The notes under the pieces are model-generated. The model saw only the letters and a program-made list of their open reading frames with translations. It ran no database searches and was not told the origin of the DNA. A stretch of DNA of 64,000 bases from JAXGXJ01 sp963816155 (GTDB lineage: Bacteria; Actinomycetota; Thermoleophilia; RBG-16-64-13): NCBI GenBank assembly GCA_963816155.1, contig CAWFJE010000001.1:124001-188000 (forward strand). Direction: 5' to 3'. The translations under genes and the position numbers were made by a program. Numbering within the stretch: position 1 is the first letter of the stretch; the number at the start of each line of letters is the position of its first letter. Below, piece by piece: positions 44,243 through 52,285 of the stretch.

Positions 44243-45592
44243 CTAGTATCCGCCGTACTTCTTGGCCGCATCGGTCATAGCCCTGAAGTTCTCTTCCGGG
44301 CCGCTGTCGGCTCCGGCTCCCATGTCGAGGATGAACCCGCCGGTGCCCTTCACACTGTCTATAAGGTTGCGGCAGTAGTCCGTCACTTGATCGGGAGTAC
44401 CCAGCTGGAGCAGCGAGAGCGGCACGTTGCCGGCGATGCAGGATATGCCGTCGAGGGCTTCCTTCGCGCGACGCATGTCAGTCTGGTCGAAGTGCCAGAC
44501 TGCGCAGCCGGCAGGTAGGTCGCTGATGATATCAAGCCGGGAGTTGTAGGAGCCTTCTGCGAACAGGTAGGGCACCAGGCCCTGCTCGATGAGGCCTTCG
44601 CACGTGCGTTTCAGGGTCGGCCAGTAGAAGGTCCGGAACTGCTCGTCGTTCATGAAGCCATCGGCCCCCTTGTGCAGGGGGATGAACACCGCGGGAGGCA
44701 TGAAAGGGGCGGCCTTGCGGACGACTGCCTTGAGCAAGATGGGCAGCAAACGATCGCAGGCAGCCAGCACCTTGTCCGGACACCGGTACAGATCGGCCAT
44801 GATGCCCCGGGTTCCACGCAAGGTATCGCCCAGAAAGTCGAAGGGCGCCCAGGTGACGAGGCCGACGTGAGGCGGAAAGCCTTCTGCCATCAGACGCAGG
44901 TCGAGACCCATATTGAAATGCGCCCAGGCGGCCGCCTGCTTGCCGGCTTCGAGCAATCTGGTCATCGCGTCCTGCAGCTCGGGATCACCCCAACCGGCTA
45001 CGGAGAAATCGGCCCCGGCGAGTTGAACCATGCCCACGGGAGGTTCGAACTTGGCCAACCCGCCCAATGCTCCATTGGTTCTCGGCAGGTAGGTGCGCAG
45101 CAGGTAGCCGGTCGGGTCGTCGATCAGGTCATCGTACTCGTCTGCGAGCATCCATTCGGACTCGACATACTGGAAGCTGGCCGTCTTTGGAACGCCGTGG
45201 CCAGGCCAACTGAAGAGCTTGAAATCAAGAAGATCGAAGATGGGCCCAGCACCCCCTGCTCCGATGGCCGCACCGAGGGCAGCGTCGGGCTGGAGGGCGT
45301 GAGCGCAGCTGATCCAGGCGTGCGCCGCTTTCTCCTGATCGTACATCACGTCGTAGGGAGTGAGGCCTGCCCTGTAGGCCGGGTAGAACTGGGCAAAAGT
45401 GCTCACCGGGACCCTGTCGGGAGTCTTGCGCAGGAGCAAGGCGTCCGCGAACCTGGTCGCCCGCGCCTTGTAGTCGGCCTCGGCCTCCGGACCGGCCCAC
45501 GGGATCGGGATCTTCGGGTCCGTGAAGAACTGGAAGCGCTGGTCGCGTTTCACGCCGGCCGGCAGATCGGCCCAGGCGCTCTGAAGATCCAT
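44243..45592 (-). CDS. URO-D-family methyltransferase-like protein
   Basis: 449 aa from ATG 45592 with GAGGAG upstream. Longer than HemE and without its usual N-terminal substrate loop. Family pattern: FAQFYPAYRAGLTPYDVMYD, VFIPLHKGADGFMNDEQFRTFYWPTLKRTCEGLIEQGLVPYLFAEGSY, HFDQTDMRRAKEALDGISCIAGNVPLSLLQLGTPDQV and GGFILDMGAG. This branch includes MtbA/MtaA-type and anaerobic O-demethylase corrinoid methyltransferases. It may pair with the corrinoid protein at 489-1148, though 43 kb away. A VOC remnant follows it. Confidence 0.85.
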   Translation of the reverse strand: MDLQSAWADLPAGVKRDQRFQFFTDPKIPIPWAGPEAEADYKARATRFADALLLRKTPDRVPVSTFAQFYPAYRAGLTPYDVMYDQEKAAHAWISCAHALQPDAALGAAIGAGGAGPIFDLLDFKLFSWPGHGVPKTASFQYVESEWMLADEYDDLIDDPTGYLLRTYLPRTNGALGGLAKFEPPVGMVQLAGADFSVAGWGDPELQDAMTRLLEAGKQAAAWAHFNMGLDLRLMAEGFPPHVGLVTWAPFDFLGDTLRGTRGIMADLYRCPDKVLAACDRLLPILLKAVVRKAAPFMPPAVFIPLHKGADGFMNDEQFRTFYWPTLKRTCEGLIEQGLVPYLFAEGSYNSRLDIISDLPAGCAVWHFDQTDMRRAKEALDGISCIAGNVPLSLLQLGTPDQVTDYCRNLIDSVKGTGGFILDMGAGADSGPEENFRAMTDAAKKYGGY

Positions 45593-45837
45593 GTCTCTCC
45601 TCAGTTTGTAGATGTACATGAGGCGCTCAGGCGTGAATGAGTGGAAACAGACACCCGTCTAGACGCGGGCGATGGCCCGTCCGGCCTCGCGTATGTTCCC
45701 ATCACAGATGCGTGTAGACAACCGCCCCGTCCTTCCCTGCATCCGAGTTCTGCTTCTAGGAACGGCCGGGCCGCGATGGATGCGGGCATACGAGCGCCCG
45801 CGTTCCGCCGCAGCGGCGGTGTGCTAAATTCGACCAC

Positions 45838-46179
45838 ATGAGGATCATCGACGGCCCCATACCCATCATTGAACTCGCACTCATGGCCGAGGCGGGCTTC
45901 GGTGATCTGGTCAAGGCCGTGGTGGACATCGAGCAGGGGTTGATGGCCATCGGTGGCGAGCTTCACTCAGACGAGGAAGCCCTGCTGCTGGAACAGGGGT
46001 CGGAGCAGCGCCACTTGTGGGGCATCAACATCTACCCGGCATTGCCCCCGCCCGAGCGGGTCGAGTTCGACTCCATGATCAATATCCGTCCTTCGCAGGG
46101 CAACCGTTCCCGAGGTGTCGACGCTGAGGCCGTCCGCAACTCCATCCTGCACGTGGTCGATTCTCTCATCGCAGACTGA
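45838..46179 (+). CDS. DUF5674 family protein
   Basis: 113 aa. Recognised by FGDLVKAVVDIEQGLMAIGGELHSDEEALLLEQGSEQRHLWGINIYP and VEFDSMINIRPSQGNRSRGVDAEAVRNSILHVVD. It overlaps the next gene by one base (TGATG). A degraded copy of this pair lies at 53472. No function is established; the tight pairing with a small helical partner resembles a two-component module such as toxin-antitoxin. Confidence 0.85.
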   Translation: MRIIDGPIPIIELALMAEAGFGDLVKAVVDIEQGLMAIGGELHSDEEALLLEQGSEQRHLWGINIYPALPPPERVEFDSMINIRPSQGNRSRGVDAEAVRNSILHVVDSLIAD

Positions 46180-46526
46180 TGTCCGGGCACCCGGAGCTCA
46201 CCGCGGGTCGTTGGCGATCGTTCACCCTCATGGAGCAGCTGGCCAACGTGGGCAGCGAGGTGGAGCGGGCGCTGAGCTGGGCCGCGAAGGGCAACGCCGC
46301 CTACAGCCGGTCGGCGCTGGAGCGGGCGCTGGAACTCCTGGACCTCACCATTGCCGACCCTCGACACCGGACGCGTTTGAAAGAGCTGACGCGGGTGCGG
46401 GAGGTCCTTCTCGACTACTTCGTGGGCGAGAACCATTACGGTTCTTCCGAGGCTGCTTGGCGCAGCTACTTCGGAGCGTATGGCATGGCCGCCGCCCTGC
46501 AGCGCGAGGCCGCCCGGGCCCGCTGA
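46179..46526 (+). CDS. Small helical protein paired with DUF5674
   Basis: 115 aa, ATG overlapping the DUF5674 stop. It is all helical: RWRSFTLMEQLANVGSEVERALSWAAKGN, YSRSALERALELLDLTIADPRHRTRLKELTRVREVLLDYFVG, then AAWRSYFGAYGMAAALQRE. The pattern is seen by me in DUF5674 neighbourhoods but I know no domain name. A HEPN-like or four-helix bundle is possible; catalytic residues (RxxxxH) are not evident. Confidence 0.75.
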   Translation: MSGHPELTAGRWRSFTLMEQLANVGSEVERALSWAAKGNAAYSRSALERALELLDLTIADPRHRTRLKELTRVREVLLDYFVGENHYGSSEAAWRSYFGAYGMAAALQREAARAR

Positions 46527-46895
46527 GGCGCGGACGCGGGGTGGCTGAGGCGAGGACGCGAGGCGGCAATCCCCCCTAGTATCACTTGCTATCGGTTTCT
46601 ATCGCTTTGATAATTCCCTCCCGACGGGCCGTGGTCGTACCGATCGAGAGATGTGGTCAGGCCGAGATGCACGCGTACACCGAGGCGGTCAGAAGAACGG
46701 CGCGCGCGCTATCCCGCGAGATGGGTTACCAAGGCAACGGCCGGTAGTGCCCCGGGACGCGGAAACCGGCCTGGCGCTGTTCGCCGGGTACGACTGAACG
46801 CTACTGCGCTCACAAAGCGGCAGGGCCGTCGTCCACCACGTCCATGCTGTACCACGACCTACCTTCTGGGTGGGGGTCAGCGTACGCGGCCCAAC
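46527..46895. other. Non-coding spacer with short AT-rich tandem motif
   Basis: 369 nt. CTATCGGTTTCTATCGCTTT near 46591 is a 10-bp imperfect tandem repeat in an AT-rich patch. A 27-codon frame at 46665-46748 (MHAYTEAVRRTARALSREMGYQ...) may be a gene fragment; it is too short to call. Confidence 0.4.
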
Positions 46896-47111
46896 TCACT
46901 CGGTGATTGGTGGTGATGACTCAGTTGGGGCGGCCTCGGCCACGACGAAAGAGACCCATCCGGTAGGTCCGTAACCCTTGACCAGCGCTTTGGGACCATG
47001 ACGGGTAAACAGGAGCAGTGCTCCGCCTTGGACTTCCCACTCACCGGCTTCTATGGCTTCTTCGTGGTGACCACCGTCGGCTGTCTTCGCGGTCACGATG
47101 AACTTCGACAT
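46896..47111 (-). CDS. Small hypothetical protein
   Basis: 71 aa; GGAGGAAG lies 3-9 nt before the ATG, which supports expression. It is beta-rich: KFIVTAKTADGGHHEEAIEAGEWEVQGGALLLFTRHGPKALVKGYG, ending in an acidic/Pro tail. No family recognised. Confidence 0.6.
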   Translation of the reverse strand: MSKFIVTAKTADGGHHEEAIEAGEWEVQGGALLLFTRHGPKALVKGYGPTGWVSFVVAEAAPTESSPPITE

Positions 47112-47335
47112 GGCTTCCTCCGACGCTGACGGATCGATTTGTGACCACGATACCCCACCTACACGGGGATGATTCGACCACGTCGTCGGTCCTCTTGCAG
47201 TTCTGGATATCGTCGTCCGCGCCGCCGGCTGACCACCGGGTCAAAGAGGCGCTCGAACTGCCTTGCGACTCGGTCATCTCGAGGGTTCGTATCTCGGCTA
47301 GGTTCCCCGGCCACCTCACGCGCAATCCCACTCGC

Positions 47336-47665
47336 TCATCGCGGCACGAAGAGCGCGCTCCGCGGAGTCGACTCCAGAATCGTCGCCAGTTCGCTGATAT
47401 CCCCGTAGGTCATGCAGGCCGACATGCAGTGTTTGACGCAGGCGGGCTGTTCTCCGGCATGGGTTCGTCTGGCGCAGAGATCACAGAGATCCGTGGGGAA
47501 GGGAAGAAAGTCCACCTGCACCCTGCCTTCGGTCTCCCGGGTGCAGTCGTTAACCATGATGCCCCAGCGGCCGGCCGGATAGTCGTGCTCCTGCTTGCAG
47601 GCCACCTCGCAGGTGTGGCAGCCGGTGCAGTAGTCGTAATTGATGAGGAGCCCCTTCTTGGCCAT
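47336..47665 (-). CDS. Short 4Fe-4S ferredoxin subunit of a molybdoenzyme
   Basis: 109 aa from ATG 47665, 2 nt after the molybdopterin gene's stop. Motifs: YDYCTGCHTCEVACKQEH and LCDLCARRTHAGEQPACVKHCMSACMTYGD. The Cys pattern supports two to three [4Fe-4S] clusters; it is about half the length of typical DMSO-reductase-type B subunits. It passes electrons to or from the large subunit. No membrane anchor subunit is nearby. Confidence 0.9.
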   Translation of the reverse strand: MAKKGLLINYDYCTGCHTCEVACKQEHDYPAGRWGIMVNDCTRETEGRVQVDFLPFPTDLCDLCARRTHAGEQPACVKHCMSACMTYGDISELATILESTPRSALFVPR

Positions 47666-47667
47666 GG

Positions 47668-49902
47668 TCACTCCTCTCCTTCTTTGATCTTCTTCACAGC
47701 GACAAGCGCGGTCTTGTAGGCGCCGCCCCCATAGCCCGACTCGTCTCCGGGACCTATATGCACGAGAATATTGCAGTTCAGGTCCCAGATGCCGTAGAGA
47801 TTGGGTTCTTTGCCTTCGGTCTCCGGCAGCCACCAGCCGTGAGGCACGCTGACGACTCTTGGGTGAACGATCGGGGTGACCTTGGCCTTGCGCTTGATCC
47901 GGCCTCGGTCGTTCTGGATAGCAACCCACTCCCCGTCGTCGATGCCGATCTCCTTGGCCGTGCTGGGGTGGATCTCGACGATCGGATAGGGATCGCATTC
48001 TCTCAACCACGGTATGTTGCGATGCTCCGAGTGGAAGAAGACGGGCGAGCGTCGGCCGGTCACCATCACCAGGGGATACTTCTGGGCAATCTCCGGAGTC
48101 CTCACTTCGCTTTCTGGTGGCTCCGTGAAGAACGGCAACGGGTCCATATTCCACTCTTTGAAGCTGGTGGAGTAGAGCTCCAATGTGCCGGTGGGGGTAC
48201 GGAAGCCCGGTTTTCCGTCGGGGCGGAGAAGCCCTTTCTCGTAGCGGCGATACGGCCGGGTAGGTGTGTCTTTCTCCGGGAACTCCCAGTGGCCGTCCTT
48301 CAGCTCGTCAAAGGTGAATCCCGAAGGTTTCAGGCGGTCGTTGATGAGGTCCTTCACCGTGTCGTAGCGCGTACGGAGTTCCGGGTTGAAGCGCTTGGCC
48401 AGTTCGAGATTTATCTCCCAGTCGGATCGGCACTCGCCTACCTGGACTGCAGGCATCATCACCTGCAAAGGGCTCCACCAAGAGCGGAGGCTCTCCTTCT
48501 CGGCGATGGAGGCAGCAGGCAGGATGAGGTCGGCGATGGCCATGCTCGTGGGGTTGGGGAAGGTGTCGACGACGACGTTGAATTCCATGTTCTTGAGCGC
48601 TTCGTAGTGCATCTTGGTATCGGCTGCCTGGCCGCCAAGCATATTCGTAGTTTGGATCCAGCAGGCCTTGATGGGATAGGGATCTCCGGAGAGCATCTGC
48701 TCGACCGCGCGGTCGGGTTGACCCCAACCGCGGAAGTTCTTCAGCAGTGCGAACTCCTGGGCGCCGATCCGCTTTTCGTTCATTCTTTGCACGAACTCCT
48801 CGCCGTAGAGAGAGTGGAGTTCCTGCGTAGAGAAGGGATAGGTCGTGACATCGAAAGCAGCTCGCGCGATCACCTGGCCCCCGGGCACATCGAGGTTGCC
48901 CGTGATCGACCAGAGATGCGTGATAGCCTGGGCGATGGTGGTGCCCGAGGGACCCATGTCAATGGGCACCCCCCACTGGACGGCGGCCGGCTTGGCTCCT
49001 GCGTACATACGGGCGGCGGCGGCGATATCCTCAGCCGGCACCCAGGTGATGGCAGAGACCCGGTCGAGCGGGTAGTCCGCTGCTCGGACTTTGAGTTCTT
49101 CAAATCCAGAGCACCACGTCTCGACAAATTCTTTGTCGTAGAGGCCTTCGGAGATAATGACGTTGAGCATGCCCAAGGCAAGGGCGGCGTCGGTGCCCGG
49201 GCGAAGCTGCAGGAACTTCTCGGCTCGGGAGGAAAACCAGGTTACTCGCGGGTCGATGACGATAAGCTTGGAGCCCCTCTTCATGCAGTCCGAGACCCAG
49301 TGGCCGTAGAAACCATCCTGGCAGCCGGCGGCGGGGTTCTGGGCCCAGACCACGATCACCTCGGGAACCCGATACTCAGGATCGGCCATACCCTCCGGTC
49401 CGAACTGACCCGCGTCAAGGACCGCGTAATCACCGTGGGTGAACATCATGGCCGAGAGGCGAGGCGTGTAGCAGGAGTGACCGGCAAGTCCCAGCTGCAC
49501 CCAGTTGGGACTGCCGTAGGAATAGCAGAGGAAGGAGATGGGACCGCCGATGTCGCGACCGGTGCCCTGAGCGAAGATAACGGCTTCCGCACCATACTTG
49601 GCCTTGATGTCGTTGAAGCGCTCTTCCACGATGTCAAGCGCCTCATCCCAGCTGATGCGCTCGAACATGCCCTCGCCGCGCTCGCCTACTCTCTTCAGAG
49701 GGTGGGTGAAGCGCTCGGGGTGATAGACGTACTGGGTGAGAGCTAGGGCTCGGGGACAGAGCCGGCCTTGGTTGTAGGGATGATCCTCGTCCCCTTCCAC
49801 TTTGACCAGGCGGCCATCCTTCACGTACAGCTTGATCCCGCAGCCACCATGACAGCCGGGACCCGGTGACCACGCCGTGGACCTGACTATACGCTCGCGC
49901 AA
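47668..49902 (-). CDS. Molybdopterin-dependent oxidoreductase, catalytic subunit
   Basis: 744 aa. The best start is TTG 49902 with GAGAGGAGG at good spacing; earlier ATGs lack one. N-terminal cluster region SPGPGCHGGCGIKLY (Cys17, Cys21) and RLCPRA (Cys49); the first ligand of CxxCxxxC is Gly14, so only three Cys remain. Molybdopterin motifs: FISWDEALD, VVWAQNPAA, LIVIDPRVTW, RPGTDAALALGMLNVI, and a C-terminal MopB dinucleotide-binding part (EIHPSTAKEIGIDDGEWVAIQNDRGRIKRKA). No Tat signal, so cytoplasmic. Substrate unknown; a DMSO-reductase-family reductase or hydroxylase. Confidence 0.92.
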   Translation of the reverse strand: MRERIVRSTAWSPGPGCHGGCGIKLYVKDGRLVKVEGDEDHPYNQGRLCPRALALTQYVYHPERFTHPLKRVGERGEGMFERISWDEALDIVEERFNDIKAKYGAEAVIFAQGTGRDIGGPISFLCYSYGSPNWVQLGLAGHSCYTPRLSAMMFTHGDYAVLDAGQFGPEGMADPEYRVPEVIVVWAQNPAAGCQDGFYGHWVSDCMKRGSKLIVIDPRVTWFSSRAEKFLQLRPGTDAALALGMLNVIISEGLYDKEFVETWCSGFEELKVRAADYPLDRVSAITWVPAEDIAAAARMYAGAKPAAVQWGVPIDMGPSGTTIAQAITHLWSITGNLDVPGGQVIARAAFDVTTYPFSTQELHSLYGEEFVQRMNEKRIGAQEFALLKNFRGWGQPDRAVEQMLSGDPYPIKACWIQTTNMLGGQAADTKMHYEALKNMEFNVVVDTFPNPTSMAIADLILPAASIAEKESLRSWWSPLQVMMPAVQVGECRSDWEINLELAKRFNPELRTRYDTVKDLINDRLKPSGFTFDELKDGHWEFPEKDTPTRPYRRYEKGLLRPDGKPGFRTPTGTLELYSTSFKEWNMDPLPFFTEPPESEVRTPEIAQKYPLVMVTGRRSPVFFHSEHRNIPWLRECDPYPIVEIHPSTAKEIGIDDGEWVAIQNDRGRIKRKAKVTPIVHPRVVSVPHGWWLPETEGKEPNLYGIWDLNCNILVHIGPGDESGYGGGAYKTALVAVKKIKEGEE

Positions 49903-50019
49903 TGCAGCCTCCTCTCGGGGAATGGTCGGCGGGCCATCGTCCATGACCCTGGAAGTGTTATGGGCCCCACCCTCTTCGTCGGGCCCCTCTGACAACGCCG
50001 TTCTGCTGGAGCAGGCGGA

Positions 50020-51258
50020 TCAGCGAATATCCTTGAAGACTATCCCTTCAAGCGTCTCGAAGGGCACCCAGGTCATCCTGTCACCCGCCATTTGGGTCTT
50101 CATCAAGTAGAGGTTGCCCTTCCCCACCCAGGCACTCTCATATTCAACTAGGCTGTAAGGGCCGGCTGGTGTGTCAAGCGAGATGCTCGCCATCGCCTCC
50201 TTGAGTACTTCAGGTGAGGTGTCTCCATTGGTCTTCTTGACCGCTTCGGCGAAGAGGTTGACTGCGATCCATCCAGCTGAACTTTGGGTCTGAGGGTATT
50301 CGCCGCCCCAATCCGCGCGATAGTCCTCTACGAACTTCTTGTTCAGCGGGTTGTCCAGTTCGGGCGTGTAGTACTCGATCCCATAGATGTTGAGCGCACT
50401 ATCACCGAGGTCCGCCATCTGGCTTTCAGTAAGGTTGCAGGGCGTCGGAGTGATCAGCGGTGCACCGATACCGTAGTCGTCATACTGCTTGATGAAGGTA
50501 ACGGCCCCCGGGCCGAAAACCCAGAAGAGAGTTGCATCGGCCTTGGGTAGGGTGCCGAGGTAAGGACTGAAATCAAGCGTGTCAATCGGGATGTACTCAC
50601 AGTACGCGATCTGCCCACCGGCCTCCTCGAAACCCTTCTGGAAACCCGCCTGGATCTCGCGGCCGGCGGTGTCCTCGAGGTAGAGCGCGCTGACGGTCTT
50701 GTAGCCCAGTTCCTCTCCCGCGTACTTGCCGAAGTAGTACCCGCTGCAACTAAGGAGCCCCTGGGGCACGAAAGACAAGTTGTTGGCCGTCTTCAGGTTG
50801 TCAGTCGCCCAACCCAGAATCCCGATCTCGGGTATCCCACCGGCCTTGCTCAGATAATCGGTGACAGCCGCAGCGGCTGGAGCGAAAATGGGGCCCAGAT
50901 GCGTATCGATCTTCTCGCTTTCAACGAGCTGCCGAGCTTTGTCAACCGCCTGGACAGGGTCCAACCCATTGTCCACCTTCGAGTACTCAATAGGCCGTCC
51001 CAGCACCTGATTATTGAGCTGCCTGAGAGCTGTTTGGATCCCGCGATCCGCGAGTTGCGCGTCGTTGGCCATGGGGCCACTGAAACCCTCGTTGTAGGCT
51101 ATCTTGAACGCCTCACCGCTCGCAACTGATGACGACGTGGTCGCGGAGGCGCTCGTCGTGGTAGTGGTCTCTTCTGAACCACAGCCGAACATGGTCAACG
51201 AACTGATCAGACACACGAGCAGCAGAGCCGGGGACAACAGCAGTAGCTTCTTATGCAT
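50020..51258 (-). CDS. Branched-chain-amino-acid-type ABC substrate-binding lipoprotein
   Basis: 412 aa. A signal helix ends at LTMFGC (Cys ~26), then a Thr-rich linker. The Peripla_BP_6 domain starts IAYNEGFSGPMANDAQLADRGIQTALRQLN. VDKARQLVESEKIDTHLGPIFAPAAAAVTDYL and VQWWxx-like later motifs (GYKTVSALYLEDTAGREIQAGFQKGFEEAGGQIAYCEYIP) are typical. It imports a small organic acid or aromatic; cognate permease genes are absent here. The promoter contains a palindrome likely bound by the divergent TetR. Confidence 0.92.
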   Translation of the reverse strand: MHKKLLLLSPALLLVCLISSLTMFGCGSEETTTTTSASATTSSSVASGEAFKIAYNEGFSGPMANDAQLADRGIQTALRQLNNQVLGRPIEYSKVDNGLDPVQAVDKARQLVESEKIDTHLGPIFAPAAAAVTDYLSKAGGIPEIGILGWATDNLKTANNLSFVPQGLLSCSGYYFGKYAGEELGYKTVSALYLEDTAGREIQAGFQKGFEEAGGQIAYCEYIPIDTLDFSPYLGTLPKADATLFWVFGPGAVTFIKQYDDYGIGAPLITPTPCNLTESQMADLGDSALNIYGIEYYTPELDNPLNKKFVEDYRADWGGEYPQTQSSAGWIAVNLFAEAVKKTNGDTSPEVLKEAMASISLDTPAGPYSLVEYESAWVGKGNLYLMKTQMAGDRMTWVPFETLEGIVFKDIR

Positions 51259-51299
51259 GGTCTCCCTCCCCTATTCCGTGACAATCAGACGGGCTTCAT

Positions 51300-51346
51300 A
51301 ATCTAATAAATATATATTGGATTTGTCAAGGCTTCCCCGTTGCCGA
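51300..51346 (-). promoter_or_regulatory. Promoter and TetR-type operator
   Basis: On the minus strand TTGACA (near 51332-51327) is followed ~17 bp later by TTAGAT, a good -35/-10 pair. Between them lies AATCTAAT (51300-51307) / ATTGGATT (51316-51323), an inverted repeat with 7 of 8 arm bases matched. A repressor bound there would block transcription of the solute-binding gene. This AT-rich patch stands out in the GC-rich window. Confidence 0.65.
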
Positions 51347-51408
51347 TACGGATACGATGAACTAATCTGAGGCCAAGGCGGCAAAGCGGATGAGGGGCAC
51401 GATATCTC

Positions 51409-52065
51409 GTGAGCAGACAATACGTCAGGAAAGAAGAGAGAAGAAAGCAAATCGTTAGCGTCGCTCTCAGGCTGGTATCTGAGCACGGGGTTCAGGGGGC
51501 CACTCTCAATCGTATCGCCGCAGGAGTGGGAATCACGACCCCCTCACTGTATGGCCATTTCGCTAGTAGGAGGGACATCCTGCTCGAGGTCATGGACTCT
51601 GTCTTCGAGAAGGTCCGAGAGCTTCATCGCTCGGCGAAAAACCCGAACGCGTTGGAGAGGTTGCGAGAGATAGGCATCGGCCATACCCGACTTGTTTCGG
51701 GTGAAGAGGGCTTTGCGATTGCCTTTTTCGAGTTCATAGCCGCCCCGCCGCACGAAGACCTTCGAGAAGCTCTTGGCCAGAAGGAGTTGACGCTCGTCGA
51801 AGACCTAGTGGAGATCGTCAGGGAGGGTCAGCTCCAGGGAACGATCCGCCAGGACGCAGACCCAGAACAGATCGCTTGGATGCTCGTGAGCCGGGCGTGG
51901 ACAGAGGACATCGCCCACCTTATGGGTATCGAGGATCGCTGGAATCCGGACCGCTCAAGAAAGATGCTTGACCAGATACTCGAGTTGATCGTACCCCCAC
52001 AGGAGCCCGATTCAGGAATCGCAGAAGGCAACGGACAACGCAACGGGCGCCCACTCCTCACGTAG
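51409..52065 (+). CDS. TetR/AcrR-family regulator
   Basis: 218 aa from GTG. The helix-turn-helix is standard: RKQIVSVALRLVSEHGVQGATLNRIAAGVGITTPSLYGHFASRRDILLEVMD. The C-terminal ligand domain has EEGFAIAFFEFIAAPPHEDLREALGQKEL and DPEQIAWMLVSRAWTEDIAHLMG, resembling TetR_C-type effector domains. It is divergent from the substrate-binding lipoprotein gene, with the palindrome between. It may also govern the molybdoenzyme. Confidence 0.9.
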   Translation: MSRQYVRKEERRKQIVSVALRLVSEHGVQGATLNRIAAGVGITTPSLYGHFASRRDILLEVMDSVFEKVRELHRSAKNPNALERLREIGIGHTRLVSGEEGFAIAFFEFIAAPPHEDLREALGQKELTLVEDLVEIVREGQLQGTIRQDADPEQIAWMLVSRAWTEDIAHLMGIEDRWNPDRSRKMLDQILELIVPPQEPDSGIAEGNGQRNGRPLLT

Positions 52066-52215
52066 CGCTGGTGGGTGCGGAATCTTGTGGACAGCCAGCG
52101 GGCAGAGGAGTCCTCTTCGCTTGCTTCCGAGGAACAAGGCCCCTCTCGTGACGGGGCTCGTATGGGAGGCTTAATCGGCCTCTTGAGATAGACGGCCACT
52201 ATGCAGGGCCACTTG

Positions 52216-52264
52216 GAACCAACGAAGTGCCTTCGGGGCGAATCGAACGCCCGACACAAGGTTC
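52216..52264 (-). pseudogene. Partial tRNA copy 1 (T-arm and 3' part)
   Basis: The minus strand gives GGGCG-TTCGATT-CGCCC, a T-stem and loop, plus the 3' acceptor side; the 5' half and CCA are absent. It matches 43 of 49 positions with a copy 1.6 kb downstream. Probably a fossil of tRNA-targeted integration. Confidence 0.55.
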
Positions 52265-52285
52265 AGGAAGCCGAACCGAGGCCGC

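Noticed and set aside
46589..46612. Possible CRISPR-like or iteron repeat (CTATCGGTTT / CTATCGCTTT)
   Set aside because: Only two imperfect units; no array or replication gene nearby.
46665..46748. 27-codon frame MHAYTEAVRRTARALSREMGYQ...
   Set aside because: Looks protein-like but too short and without a ribosome site; kept only as a note in the spacer entry.
47758..49746. 662-codon open frame antisense to the molybdopterin gene
   Set aside because: It mirrors a well-supported gene, has no family-like content, and open antisense frames are common in high-GC DNA.
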